Part shown: piece after piece, positions 35,346 through 47,786 of the stretch
Layout: the number at the start of each line of letters is the position of its first letter
How positions within the stretch are numbered: the stretch's first letter is position 1
NCBI GenBank assembly: GCA_025602915.1
Contig: JAHLJZ010000037.1
Span: forward strand, 1-64,000
From: Paraphysoderma sedebokerense
Lineage: Eukaryota; Blastocladiomycota; Physodermatomycetes; Physodermatales; Physodermataceae
Direction of reading: 5' to 3'
DNA length: 64,000 nucleotides
The notes under the pieces: generated by a model
Database searches by the model: none
The model's input: only the letters and a program-made list of their open reading frames with translations
Told to the model about the DNA's origin: nothing
Translations under genes and position numbers: made by a program

Positions 35346-36059
35346 ACAATTCGATTGAGGTCAGCTCCTTGCTTGTTTGGGCCTCTGAACGATGTATGTG
35401 TATTCGTCGAAAGTGACGCTGAAATAAGACAAATAACTCTGAAACAATGACTATCCACAACAATTCCGTAATTGTATTTTCCAACTATAAAAATTCATTT
35501 TTTATGCGTATTGGATTTTTTCGGCTATTGACGGAACATGGACGGACAGTTGACTCCTTTGGTATCAGCGAACGACCGTGGTCACTCGGATGAGTGAATT
35601 ATCTCGATTACTATATTCAGAATATCATCATTATATGACCTTCACATGAATATCAGCGGATTATTATGTATATACTTTTAGTGAAATTGTATCGCGAAAA
35701 TATTTCTAAATGATTCTTTGAAATCTTTGCCGACTCGATTTATTTCTGACTGAGGCGCAACGCAGGTGAAAATTTTCGGTCGAAAAAAGTTTCAATTGAC
35801 TGCATTCTTTTTAGAATCCGAATTATATCATAACATCATTCATCTTTGCGATTACTATATATATCGTTGAGTTTTTAATTACAGAATGCATTCCATACGG
35901 TAGCCGTTGATCTCCATTTAATTCTCTGATTATATTCCTCGATCTAATGACATCCGCCTTCCTTTCTTTCTGTCCCCGATCTCACTCTGAAGTTCAATTC
36001 CACTCCTCACGAATCCATATTGTCAAGGCCTTTCCTCCAGATGTATCCGACTATTTTCA
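35346..36059. other. Gap between Dcc1 and Mrm1 genes
   Basis: About 700 bases of AT-rich DNA holding the promoter of the downstream gene. A short frame from 35947 (MTSAFLSFCPRSHSE...) stops before the Mrm1-like start and is not called. It could be a 5' exon if an unusual splice site is used. Confidence 0.4.
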
Positions 36060-37785
36060 ATGTCTTCCATGAAATCGTCGAAAACGGATTTACTATACGG
36101 TACAAACGTCATATTACCGGCTTTGCACATGAATCGAAGAAAATGCGTTAAACTGTTTTTACAAGAAGGACAACAAAGTTTATTAAGATTCAAGTAAGTA
36201 TTCCAACCACTTTAAGCTTTGATCTGCTTTGTAGGTTATTCATCTTTTGAAAGGGAAAATTGACATTGAGTTGGTTTTGGTCTGTAGGAAAAACGAAGAT
36301 ATAGCGAGGATTGTACGATATGCCGAATCAAAAGGGATACCGGTTCAGTTAATCCGAAAGAGAAAGTTGGATAATATGAGTGCAAATCGACCTCATCAGG
36401 TTTATACACTTTTTCATTGGTTCTATAGTCTGCTACTGCATCCATCTTAGAACCGATGGATCCTGACACAGTTTTTTTCGATGAAATAATCTTAGGGTGT
36501 TGTACTTTGCGCCGAGCAGTTAACTCCGTTGAAAATTACATCGTTAACAGACATGGAGAAAAAAGGTGATGGGACGGAACAGTATTTCGCTAAAATGAAT
36601 GATAGAGATGGTTATGAATTCACCGTCAGGAAAGATAGAAAGGCGCCGGTTTGGTTATGCATGTTTGACCTCTAATTTTCTTATGAATCAGTTTATGCGT
36701 TTTCGAAAACCATCTGAACTTAGTGTAGAAGATGCTAATGTCAAATTCAATTTAATTCTGACTGGATACAATAGTGCTAGATCAACTACAAGATCCACAG
36801 AACCTAGGCGCCATCATTCGATCAGCTTATTTCTATGGTGTAGATGGAGTTATCACAACAACTGAAAATACTGCTAGATTGGGGCCGACTGTGAGCAAAG
36901 CTAGTAGTGGGGCATTAGAATTAATTGATGTGTTCGGTGTGAATGATACGGCTGATTTTGTTAGGGTTTGTGCCGTTCTTGTTCGCAAGCAACTCCTACG
37001 TATTTGTTGACAACACTTGCTTCAACCAAATACAGAGAGCACAACAGTCAAATTGGCAAATATTAGGAGCCCATATTCCTTATTCTTTCGCCGATATTGA
37101 TATTTCAGCATTCAAACACCAATATAAACCTCCTCCAGCTTTACCATTTAAACTGCCGACTTTGTCGGACTCCTCACCCGAATCCTCGAACGTCGCCAAC
37201 ACAGAATCTTCCCCCCAGCCGTCGGAAACAGGTACATCAACCGTAAAAAATGAAGATTCCGACAGTCTCGGCAGTCCCAAAACCGATCCAAGTCCAAATT
37301 CCCCGCCAACTCCAACAGCAATCACTCAGTCTCCTACATTATTGATCATAGGTTCCGAACACGACGGCATCTCTAAAGATTTAAAATTTTACATCGACAA
37401 GTATGTTTATGTACCTCGAAAGTCGTTACCCATTGAATGGGAAACCATTGAAGAAGAGTTAATCGATCAAGAGAGACCAATAGCACCCACCGATTCTGAC
37501 CCGGAATCTAAACCTTCACCAAAAGTTCAATTTTCAAAAGTTTCAAAATATCCGATTTTATCGCCCCGTGAAGTAGGTAAACCTATCCACGATTATTTAG
37601 AAACATATGTAGACTCTTTGAATGTCAGTGTCGCAACTGGAGTTGTATTAAGTTGGTTAATTGGAGTGATGGAATCTAATGTAGCTGGTTCGGTAAGTGG
37701 TGGAGCGGTGATGGTCGTTGAAAATTATAGGAAAGGTAAAAAGGTCTGGATACGGGATACGAGTGAGCAAGATGAGGAGGATTAA
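36060..37785 (+). CDS. MRM1: Mitochondrial 21S rRNA ribose 2'-O-methyltransferase (Mrm1, SpoU/TrmH family)
   Basis: SAM-dependent methyltransferase expected to 2'-O-methylate a guanosine in mitochondrial large-subunit rRNA. The start at 36060 gives MSSMKSSKTDLLYGTNVILP, ALHMNRRKCVKLFLQE, the SpoU substrate-binding N-domain; then (after introns) DIARIVRYAESKGIPVQLI and GVVLCAEQLTPL. The knotted catalytic domain has motif 1 LDQLQDPQNLGAIIRSAYFY and VSKASSGALEL. Motif 2 is LIIGSEHDGIS and motif 3 is DSLNVSVATGVVLSWL. The segment between motifs 1 and 2 contains a Ser/Pro-rich insert of about 80 residues. No strong targeting peptide is visible at the chosen start, so an upstream exon cannot be excluded. 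The gene is convergent with deoxyhypusine hydroxylase. Confidence 0.85.
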
Positions 37786-38046
37786 TGTGTGTTTCAAAAG
37801 AGAATACTTTTATAATGCGATGATATTATGGTGTGGTTGAGAATTAATTAATATTATGTTCAGACTTTCCAATCTTCGCTCACTTTATTTTACAGTTTCA
37901 GTTTTATAATCACAGAGTGACTCTCTTAATTTCTACAAATACATGTACGGCCCATATTATTGTCACTTTCGACTACTCTTCGAACTTTCTGAATACATAT
38001 GGTGAGTCAATTAAATAATAACAAGAACAAACTTGCATCCGATGCT

Positions 38047-39263
38047 TTAATTTTCTACAACTTTACTCAATCCATCTGCATACTGCAATTCCCCAGAATT
38101 TTCAAACTCCCACATATCAACTCCAACTTGACAACTTTCTTTCACAACATCTTCATGATCTTCCTTGTATTTCTGCAATATAGGTAAACACTCAGGAGTA
38201 GCGATCGAACCCAACGCTTCGGCGGCCTCATGACGGACCATAGATTGCTCCTTTGAGTTTGCTAGAACGGTGATCAACGAAGGTACAGACGCAGGATGCT
38301 GAAGTTGACCAAACACATATGCTGTTTTAAGATAACAGAGGGATCGAGGATTAATGAGGGAACGGAATGAGGAAAAGGGTGCAAAAAGCACAAACCAATT
38401 TCATGACGGAATAATGCACTTTCATCGTGGAATCCTTCAGCCAAAGCTAGAACTGCCTCCTCTGTACCTATATTACGTAAACTAAACATGGCTCTGTATC
38501 TGTGAAACAGAGACTTGGAAGAATCCAAGAGAATTTTCTTTAGCTCAGAAACGGATGTCATTTCTTCAATCGGAAGGGGTGGGGCAGGATCGATAGAGGT
38601 GAAAGGACTATACATGAGGCAGAATATCATCAATAAAAGAATGAATCAAAATCAAGTAAACATGCAACATACCTTTCACTCAAATTCTCTTTCTCCCCTT
38701 TCTTCTCCATCTCATACTTTATCCTCTCCACGGCCAATTCGCAAGTCTCTCTTACCACTCTTTCTTCGTCTTTCAAAAATTTCTCTAAAACATCTAAAAC
38801 GCTGCTCTCTCCGATAGCGCCTAGCGCTTCCGCTGCTTCATGACGGACCATAGCATCCTCGCTTGCGTCGGAAAGTGTACTGGTAAGGACGGGAATGGAA
38901 TACGGATTTTTCATTTGTCCGAGAACATATGCCAATTCATGCTTCAGCAGGGCAGACGAATCGGAAAATCCTACAAATTAATCGATGAATTATCATAGCA
39001 AACCGAAGTCCAGAGAGTTAGTTTCATCCATATGCAACCCAAACGTCTAGATATACTTTAAAACACCACACACCTTTGCCAATAACGTCAATAGCTTGAT
39101 CACTCCCCAATGCTTTCAAGGTAAAAAGCGCTCTAAATCTTTCAGCCATCGGTACATTTCCAGTTCGGTTTAACAAAATCGATTCAAGTTTAGAATAGAC
39201 ATTGGGGTCGGAACGTGCCTGTTGGAGGGTATCAGGTGTGGTGATGTCTAAATCAACTGCCAT
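38047..39263 (-). CDS. LIA1: Deoxyhypusine hydroxylase (HEAT-repeat di-iron enzyme)
   Basis: Completes hypusine formation on translation factor eIF5A by hydroxylating deoxyhypusine. Start at 39263 ([20 protein letters not shown]). Repeated bi-helical HEAT units carry the four His-Glu metal-ligand motifs in two halves: [12 protein letters not shown] and [14 protein letters not shown], then LFRHEIG and [14 protein letters not shown]. The halves are separated by an acidic linker (about [12 protein letters not shown]). The repeated phrases [17 protein letters not shown] / [17 protein letters not shown] mark the internal duplication. Introns lie at about 38970-39073, 38600-38672 and 38320-38392, each with GT-AG ends. 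All metal ligands expected for the family are present. Confidence 0.93.
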
Positions 39264-39583
39264 GCTTTCTTCAATTCTGAATATTTTGAATCGCGGTTTA
39301 TATGAGAGACAATGTATATTGGAAATGTGCGAGGACAATTGCAGGAGATTGTTTGAATTAATCATCGTCAAAGTGACATTGGAGGTGAATCGAGCTGTTG
39401 TTTACTACATCACGTGAAGGTTGATACATTGGGAATCGTTTTCAATGTAAGGACCTAATAGGTGTAGTTTGACTCTAAATAACGAGTGTCCTTCCAACGG
39501 AAAATTTAGAAGGACAAAAATTGAAGACTGTGAACACCTTAATATTTAATATGAGAAGTGATGCCGGATTACTGCTTTCATCT
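39264..39583. promoter_or_regulatory. Upstream of deoxyhypusine hydroxylase
   Basis: Promoter side of the deoxyhypusine hydroxylase gene. AT-rich, without the CAGTATG motif that begins just beyond it. Confidence 0.4.
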
Positions 39584-40611
39584 AGTTAGTTGTGTTCAAA
39601 TACGGAGTATCCTGCAGTACAGAATTAACATTCACGAAAACTGAAATTTCGAGTATCATGCAGTCAATGACAGGAATACGATAAATGATTGACAAATTAG
39701 AATATTCAAGGCTTCTCAAACTTTGTGTATCGAACAACACCATGCAGTATGGCCCATAAGGTCTGGCGCATCCTGCAGTATGGTTTCCGATGTGAAGCTT
39801 TTTTTTTTTTGAATGTTGACCGACCGCCTCCAGATGGAGAAAAAATAACTGTGAGATTTAAAATTTAATTGAAGTTGAAGCTCGCGCTGTAGAGGTCGGT
39901 CCTGGATAATTCTGCAGCTTGAAGTTAACTTGCTGCATCGTGCAGTATGAATCACGGCGGTGACTTTTACTTACTTCTGGTAGGAGTCGCAAATTCAGCA
40001 ATTTTAATCCATATTGCTAGATTGAACAAAAATATTTAAGTTGACATAAAGTCTTGAGCCTCCTTCACAAGAGATAATGAAATGTACATGATCATGCACC
40101 ATGGGCATGGGGATCAAGATACATCCTACAGTATGCATTATGGACGGTGCATTCGACATATCCAACAAAAGGTCACTTCTTTGAGACTTATTTATATGTG
40201 TCACAGCATTTTTTAGGGAAGGTATTATTCAAGATAAGCATGACGATATCAAGCGGTTGCAGCATGCAATATGAATGTGTAAGGGGTCATGCCCTCGCCG
40301 ATCACAAGTATGCCGAGAAACAAGTTGTAATTGAGGATACAAATGTATGCGGTTTGACGCAAAACTTAAAAAATATCAACGAATATCGATGAATTCATAA
40401 ATGATTATGTATCCATCCGATTAATCTAGGGCTCAAAGCATCCTGCAGTATGAATGGTCTTACGCGTTTGGTGTTTCCTGCTGCATGGAGAAGAAAGTAT
40501 AAACCATAAGTTCTTGGTGCTATTTATTATTATTATATCATGTACCTAAAGGCATTCAGAAAATTGAAGCTCCTATATAATGATATTTATACGTCATTCA
40601 CTCAGTTTTAT
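39584..40611 (+). repeat. CAGTATG-motif island, left part
   Basis: Gene-free stretch with repeated short motifs: tcctgcagta at 39611 and 39771, catgcagtatgg at 39741, cgtgcagtatgaa at about 39935, tcctacagtatg at about 40129 and tcctgcagtatgaa at 40441, plus weaker variants. All read in the + direction. From about 39829 onward it is also a diverged copy of 44498-45245. Confidence 0.75.
39829..40611 (+). repeat. Segmental duplication copy 1 (partner 44498-45245)
   Basis: Shares many long runs with the partner in the same orientation: ttgaagctcgcgctgtag, atcacggcggtga, attcgacatat, acttctttgagactt-like sequence, gaattcataaatga and tcttacgcgttt. By eye the identity is roughly three quarters over about 750 bases, with small indels. 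The two copies flank the HEPN-MYND gene as direct repeats. Confidence 0.75.
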
Positions 40612-41010
40612 TAAATTAAAATGACACCTTACAAAACAAGTAGAAAACGCCTTACAAAAATTGCCTAAGACCTTAAATTCTGCTCCCAATTTCGATTCGA
40701 CATCTTAAATTTATCACATTTGTCTTGGAGAATTGACGTTAAGCGTCGCCACCAACTTGTGTACACAATTGTAAGTTCAAACTGTGAGTGTAACCGCACT
40801 TGTGAAGTGGCAGCCAGGTGTCGCCCGTTAACAAGGGTGAAAGATGATAACAGGACAGATTGCTGATGTTAGACTAATACTCTAACCATCACCTGAACGA
40901 GGGGATTAGCATGCTGTCCACCAATTAAGGCTTTCTTTGAAGGTATTGAACAGAGAAATAAAATCAATATTGAAATATCTAAAACTAACACGTTACAGTA
41001 GATGTAAATC
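40612..41010. other. Spacer left of the HEPN-MYND gene
   Basis: About 400 bases without the island motif. It contains a tRNA-D-arm-like stretch near 40850-40910 on the minus strand, which I do not call a gene. Confidence 0.4.
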
Positions 41011-44000
41011 TTATTTTCGATTTTTAGCTAAACAAATATGTTTGTGGATAATCCACCCTTGTTTTTGGCAGTCTGTATTACAATAACACGCCAATTTGCA
41101 TACACAACGACGCTGAGCTTTTCTCTTGCCACAAGCTTCACAAGTGTTGGTTGAGGCGCTCAAATTTGCCGACTGCATTGCCGCCATTATCTTACAAGTT
41201 GAATCTTGCTGAGGTCCGAAGCAAGGTAACCACAGATTTTCTGCGTCCAGGCCCATTTTAAAATATTTCCTGCATTGTGCGAAATTTGGTAATGACATGA
41301 GTGCCATACCATAACACCCTTCAACGAACTTTCTGTCATCTTTCTCTGCACATTTCAAAAAAGCTTTGTAATTGGCGAGAGACTCGGCTTGATCATTGAC
41401 CATCCGGAGCGAAGTAGCAAGGTCGTAGTGAATTCTATAGCGTTTCGGGTCGAGCTTAAGCGCTCGTTCGAACTGCGATATAGCGTCCGTCCATCGTTGC
41501 ATGAACGCATAGGAACTACCAAGGAGAATTCTGAAGTCCGATATTCTAGGATATGTCTCGACGCAAGATGCAAGGTACTCCGCAATATCCGCCCAGGAAA
41601 GATTCTGGTTCAACAAATTCGTTTTTGCATAGCAAAACATCGCTTTGGCATCTTTTGGTGCCTTTTCCAACCGTCTTCGACACACCGCACTAAGCGCAAG
41701 AGAATTAGGAACAGCACGGTAGTAGTCGCTTAATTGGTAAGCTTGATAAATGAAGGAAACAGCCAATTCTGAATTACAATTCTCCGCCGCTTCGACTGCG
41801 TCGCCAAAAAGCTTTAGTCCACGTAGATATTTCGAGGCTGTCAGAGAGCCTCCCTGCGCCCTTTCAGCTGTTTCTGACAGCTTCAAATCCTCCAAAGTGA
41901 TTTCTGAAGACGAAGGGATATCCGGGCGAATAGATGAAGGAGCACGTGACATAACTTTCTTAAATAGGTCGAATAGGGTTTCCATTTCTGGGGGTTCCCC
42001 ACGGTGTCTTAGGTACCGGTTTAACCTCTGTTCGAATGACAAACCTTCATGTTCCAAACCATTGCTGAATTCAAAATCCCAAAGGTCTTTCCCAAGCTTG
42101 AATTTCTTCTCCACATCAAATTCTATGACGAAATCTTCACTGAATCCATTGGAGATTGCTCTCTTGTACCACTTTTGAGCAAGCTTGAGGTCTGGTTCGA
42201 CACCGACACCGAGACAATAGAATCGGGCGAGGTGAAACTGTGCTAATTCATTCTTAGCAGCGGCTCGATTCATCCAACGAAAAGCCTCGGAATACTCATA
42301 AAATTCCATCTCTAACAGCGAACCGAGTTGAACCTGAGATAATGTATCCCCTTTCTCCGCTGAAATAACCCAAAGGCGGCGGGCCTCGATAGTATCTTGG
42401 ATGACTCCGCCCGTACCATAACGATAATGTTGTCCTAAAGTGAAAAGACCACGGATATCTCCATTCGAAGCCGCCTCCTTTAATTTGTCAATCACAGTCA
42501 GTGGTGAAGGAACGCCGCTGACTCGTCCAGTTCTTTTAAGATTTTCTAACTTTTCTGTAGCTGATACGCAACCTCCATTTGCTGCTTCCTCGTACCATCT
42601 ATATGCTTCCTTCGTGTCCTGAGGTCCACCTTTACCATAAAGTAATAAGTCAGCATAATTTTCTTGTCCTGAAGGTTCACCAGCTTCGGCGGCTTTTTTG
42701 AACCTGAGATGAAAAATGAATAGGAAGAATAATTGATAGCGGTAAGCACGCGATTAAAATTACAAAAGAGCAATGGTATAATAATACTATAGAGTAATAG
42801 AGCGAGAATTACCAATCATAAGCATTTTTATCACTCTGTTTAACACCTTGTCCCTCCAGACATGCACAACCCATATTGTTCAACGCAGGAGGGCATCCTT
42901 TTCTGGCGGACTTCATAAACCATTGAACGGCCCGATCGTAGTCGATGTCAACACCAGATCCATCCCGATATGCCACACCGAGTGCATTTTCAGATTCAGC
43001 CACACCAACATTGGGCAGTTCTAAGCCAGGCATTACTTCCACAGTTGGAGTTAGGTCTGCAGCTTTCAACCACAATTCCAGTGCCACATCCATATCTTTA
43101 ACTGAAACCCCGATGCCTGTTGAGTAGAGTACCCCCTACATTCGTTTGTATTTGTTTGTTGTTATTCCATGAGATGAGACCAAAGAGGGAACTCTGGCAG
43201 CAGCCAGCGAACTCACCAGGTTGTACATGGCCTCTGCATTACCTTGCTCCGCTGACTTCGCATAGTAGTGCACTGCTTTCTGATAATCTTTCTTCATGCC
43301 ATGGGATCCATCTCGATGGAAGTGACCTTTTAGCAAATTTGATCCCGCATCATCCGAGTTTTTGATTCGATCCGCATCAAGTTTAATGTCTTCTGGATTG
43401 ATATTTAATCTCTTTGACATCTTGAGTAGTGTGGGATCTATCAATGTCTTTGATTCAACACCATTATTGACTCGAGCCTGCAGAATTAGCTCAGCATTGC
43501 AATCTCGTATCCCCTTATGGACTTCCATGTCTCCAGGGCAAAGCTTTTCGGCAGCTTCAAAAGCCTTGATAGCAGCTGACAACTTCTCCAACTTGTAAAA
43601 TCCTTTTCCAAGAAGTTTATGTGCCTTTCCGTTCTGTTCGTCACATTCAATAGCAGCCTCTGCATCTTCAACCGTCGAATCAAACTTCCCAAGTTGGTAG
43701 TATGCTGCAGCTCGCTTCACATATGCAGCACTGTTAAATAGTTTTTTATCAAGAGCTCTAGAATAAAACTCTATCGATTCAGCGTACTGACCAAGGCCAA
43801 ACTTGTCATCCCCTATTTCCATGAGCCGCTGGAAGGTGGTTCCTTCGTCTATGTAGCACAAGGCATATTAGATTCAGATTAGGGAGAGATACATAATTAA
43901 TGTATTTGCATAGATTACCTTGGTCTTGGCACACCTCCAACATACAATCTATGTCCTTTTCCAGTGTCTTCAGCTCCACCAAACCGGCAAGTTTTTTGAA

Positions 44001-44372
44001 GATCTTTAATGCCCGACGATGATCGCCGACGGTACGAAGACTTTGATGAGCGTACTCATTTCGAGCGGCAATGCATTCTTTTACAACCTTGCGACCGACT
44101 TTGATATTCTTGTTTCCAATAAGAGTGGACCATTGCGAACTAATGAGTCTTAATGTGGCAGATAAGTCCAATTGCGAGGATGATTTCTTCGGCAAGCGCT
44201 CTTTCAATGATATATGAATTCGTGAAAATGATAGTAGCGACACGGCTATTCCATACAGTGATATCCAGTTTTTCCATCGTTGGCGAACATATAGGAGTGG
44301 AATTAGTTCTAATTAATTACCAGTTTTTAGGTCTTGACGGCATTTCGGCGCGGCCAATGATTTGCTTCCCAT
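41011..44372 (-). CDS. HEPN-like / TPR / Sel1-repeat / MYND zinc-finger protein
   Basis: Large cytosolic scaffold-type protein. The proposed start at 44372 (MGSKSLAAPKCRQDLKT) joins across an intron of about 75 bases to AVSLLSFSRIHISLKER. The N-terminal domain (to about 43920) contains CIAARNEYAHQSLRTVGDHR followed by a helical ALKIFKKLAGLVE. The R-x4-H pattern and context resemble Swt1-type HEPN domains. Next come TPRs (GDDKFGLGQYAESIEFYSRA, AAYVKRAAAYYQLGKFDSTV), Sel1 repeats (KAVHYYAKSAEQGNAEAMYN, ENALGVAYRDGSGVDIDYDR, ALNNMGCACLEGQGV, LGQHYRYGTGGV) and more TPRs (ILLGSSYAFMQRWTDAISQF). The C-terminal MYND finger is CEACGKRKAQRRCVCK, CYCNTDC, then HKHIC. Introns lie near 42704-42812, 43100-43220 and 43858-43918. 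The function is unknown; HEPN suggests RNA cleavage or binding, and TPR/Sel1/MYND suggest protein assembly. The first exon is less certain. Confidence 0.78.
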
Positions 44373-44497
44373 TCACGTGGTAAGTAGTTGATTTGCCCAC
44401 CAATCAATGTAAATATAAAAGTCACGTGTTTGCTGCCTCCTGGCAATCAATTCTGTGCTATCATTTAAAGGTATCCGATTTTGGACGATGGCTATAA

Positions 44498-45245
44498 AAG
44501 GAGACAAAGTAACTATGAGATTCAAAGTACCATTGGAGTTGAAGCTCGCGCTGTAGGGGTGGGTACTGGACAATCCTGCAAATTGATGTTAAAAAGCCGT
44601 ACCGTACAGTATGGATCACGGCGGTGAATGTTACTTGCTTTTTGTATTTTATGAGATTGTAATCCGTTTTTTTAAAATCAACATCGAAGTTTAACTGACA
44701 TAAAACTGTGAGCTTCCTTCATTAAAGTAAGGAAATGTACATCATGCAGCATGGACATAAAGATGCATCCTACAGTATGGATTAGGACAGTGTATTCGAC
44801 ATATTCAAAAAGAGACCGCTTCTTTGAGACTTGGTTATATATGCTATAGCATTAAGTATTACGCAAAATAAGCATGACAATATCATGCAGTTGCAGCATG
44901 CAGTAGGAATGTGAAAGGGGGCATGCCAACCCCGGATCACAAACATGCTGAGGAATAAATTGTTATCGAAGATAGAAATTTATGCTTTTTGACGGAAATG
45001 TAACTAATATTATGGAACATATACATGAATTCATAAATGATCATGTATTCATCCGATTAATCTATGGCTCAAAACATCCTGCAGTATGAAGGGTCTTACG
45101 CGTTTGCTGTATCCTACAGCATGGAGAAGGAAGTATGAAGAATCGTAAACTCTACATGCTATTCATTATAAATAGAGCATGACTCAAGAGAATATATAAA
45201 AGTATAACTTCAATACAATGATAGTTGTACATCATTACATGGTCA
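44498..45245 (+). repeat. Segmental duplication copy 2 (partner 39829-40611)
   Basis: Diverged direct copy on the other side of the HEPN-MYND gene; see the partner. The CAGTATG motifs are at corresponding places in both copies (for example the motif before gaagggtcttacgcgttt and gaatggtcttacgcgttt). Confidence 0.75.
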
Positions 45246-46999
45246 GATGAGAAGTATATTTATATGCTGCATGCAGCATGCAGCACTTCCAAGTGTATCC
45301 TGCAGTATGAATTATATCAGCCACAATTATTTTTGTTGGCAGGGGTTTGGAAAATTAAATGAATTGTTTGCATTAATAAACGAAATGAATTACCACAGCA
45401 TATACAGAATTCTGGATTGATTTAGTTGAATCAACTATATGCAGCTAGAAGTGCAGCATGGAGCGCGCATGCAGCATCATGCAGTATGAACGCAAAAGTT
45501 GTCGTGCAGTATATGAATCGACATGCCATATATCGGAAACATCATTGACTATTCATATCGCAGTTAATCTTAAGCGAACTTTCAGTGAATCTGTAACTTT
45601 CTGTAAATCATTCTGTTGGTGAGAGTATCATGCTGCATGGAGTATGGTGCATCGTGACGTATCAATGTAATCATCGACGCTAGCAAACATATTGACGATA
45701 TAAAAATATACAGCTTTATTTACAAATAATCAATATGTGCTGTTGTGTGGTTCGGTTAGAAGTCTAAAATTCAAACAATATGGTGGTGCAGCATGCAGAT
45801 TACCCTGACTGCAGTCCCTCTTATGCATCCCACAGTATGAAAAACGAAACTCGTAGCAAAACTGTTGTCATCAGTTTATTAGCTACCATTAATATTAGAC
45901 TGGTCTAAAGTAATGATTCGGTATGGGTATATGTGGAGTATGTGAATTAGATTTGGAGGTTCATCATGCATCATGATCCAAGTTCAGCGCAGGACCATGC
46001 AATCTGAGTACATCGGGCCAAATGCTATATCACTAGAATTTCAGTGAGTACTAATATTGACTAAGCAATAAAATAAATCCCAGAGTTAGAGTCAAATGTG
46101 CCTGTAAAGTTTTCATTGAAAAGTACAGATTGATTCGAAAACTGCATCCTGCTAAGGCCAAACAAAGGTGCATCCTGCAGTATGAGGAGTGATATAAAGT
46201 AGGGGCTATTCATCGCCCCATTTTCGGTTTAAATTTTTTTTAGTAGTATGGTATGGTTCAAAATCAATCTTATGCTAATTTTTTAATATATTTCAACGAA
46301 AGAGCATCTTGCAGCATCATTCTCGTGCATCATGCATCGTATAGTTTTGTTGATGCATCCTACAGTATGCAAACATTTTTTTTGCTGTCGTGAAAGAAGT
46401 AACATACTAGAAAAATTTTAATAGCTGTTAGTGATTTCAACATCAGATTACTAACCTGGCGAAACACTATTCCAATTACTCCATCATGCCAGTATGAACG
46501 CCTCTTGCACCTCCATAATCATTCTACAAGATATATGCAGAAATATGTAGATTCCGTTTATTAGAATGGGGATTTCACCCTGAAGCATCAACATCAATAC
46601 TTGATGCATCGTGCAGTATGCAGAATATCTGCCGGGTCGGGTTGCTTGTATGTCAAGATAGCCTGGCAGTTGAGAAGGATATATTTAGAAGAGAATTGCA
46701 TCATCCAATCTTTATAGAGCATTAACTTGACATGTATTTAGACATTGTATTTTTGAATCAAGCATAATTTATCCTACAGTATCGCGTAAGGAATCCCCCA
46801 TACCTAACCATGCAGTCCAGCAGCAGATGAATTTGGTGCCTTAAATATTTCAAATATCTTCATTTTTTCATCTCATTTGAATGTAACAAATTATAAATGA
46901 AAAGTATACAAAATTTTGATTTCGGTGAAGTTCTATCAAACAGCACGGTTGGCACTTGGCGCACCCTACAGTATGGGTATTTCTGAATTACTAAATGTT

Positions 47000-47600
47000 A
47001 GAATCTGGGATTCAAACATTAGCTCAAATAATTCAGACTAATCCAAAAAAAAACAAATTATGATTTATAGAAATTGGACATTTGAGTTAGAAAGCCTTCA
47101 TGCAGTATGACGTATGAACGCGGTTTGCTCGATCGGTGCATCCTACAGTATGAAACCTTCGAACTTTGATATGGCGGATTATATGCAATAACGTATCTTA
47201 ACCTACCGGATACGCATATTTAGATACAATTATTCTCATATTGTACGAATTAATTTTACTGAATTTGATACAGCATGATCATGCATTAAGCTGTTTGTGT
47301 ATCCTGCAGTTTCCATGCAGTTACGTGTGTCCTGCAGCATACAATTTGGTGTGTCCTGCAGGATGTACAAGATTTCCTGAGTAAATTTATATAACGCAGG
47401 TTTATTAATGATGCGATAAGTTTGTATTGCGGTCACAGTACTGGATTGGGCAATTGACATGGAAATTATCAACTTGCATTATGAAATTTGTTAGGTTTGG
47501 TGCATCCTGCAGTACGACATTTCAATCCCTTCAAACAACCGCTGAAAGCAGTGATTTTTATAATACCAATTATATACAGTTTTTGAATTTTATTTATTAT
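47000..47600 (+). repeat. Higher-order unit, copy 1 of 3
   Basis: Aligns with 49238-49830 along its length, and its right part also with 48716-49090. Shared landmarks are cttcatgcagtatga + cgcggtttgct, acgaattaatt--actgaat, tgtgtatcctgca, ggaaattatca, tttggtgcatcctgcagta, tttcaat--cttcaaa and taccaattata. Confidence 0.7.
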
Positions 47601-47786
47601 GTACAATAATAATAAAAGTTCAGAACATCATACGCCAGTTCAAAACCTACGCCTACATGAATTACTGAATGGTTTAATCCGTGTTCTTGCGTTTTAGATG
47701 TGTGACAGAATAGACAAACAGCAAGTCAGAGCAATGTAACAGATACTACAGTTCAACCAGAAATGGACATAAACCTACCGAGGCTG
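47601..47786. other. Motif-free gap, left side
   Basis: Start of a stretch of roughly 900 bases (about 47515-48450) in which the island motif is absent and which contains the small zinc-ligand ORF. Confidence 0.5.

Larger units (their letters stand above)
44490..47600 (+). repeat. CAGTATG-motif island, central part
   Basis: About 3 kb without any credible gene, dense in the + strand motif. Clear matches include cctacagtatgg near 44770, cctgcagtatgaa near 45078 and 45299, catgcagtatgaa near 45480, cctgcagtatga at 46174, cctacagtatg near 46361 and 46966, cgtgcagtatg near 46610, catgcagtatga at 47099, cctacagtatgaa at 47142 and cctgcagtacga near 47507. Palindromic clusters such as gctgcatgcagcatgcagca (near 45266) occur among them. 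The reverse complement (CATACTGCAGG) was not seen. Confidence 0.78.

Noticed and set aside
40840-40915. tRNA or tRNA-derived SINE on the minus strand
   Set aside because: A D-arm-like stretch (gttcaggtgatggttagag) is present, but I could find neither a B box nor a pairing acceptor stem.
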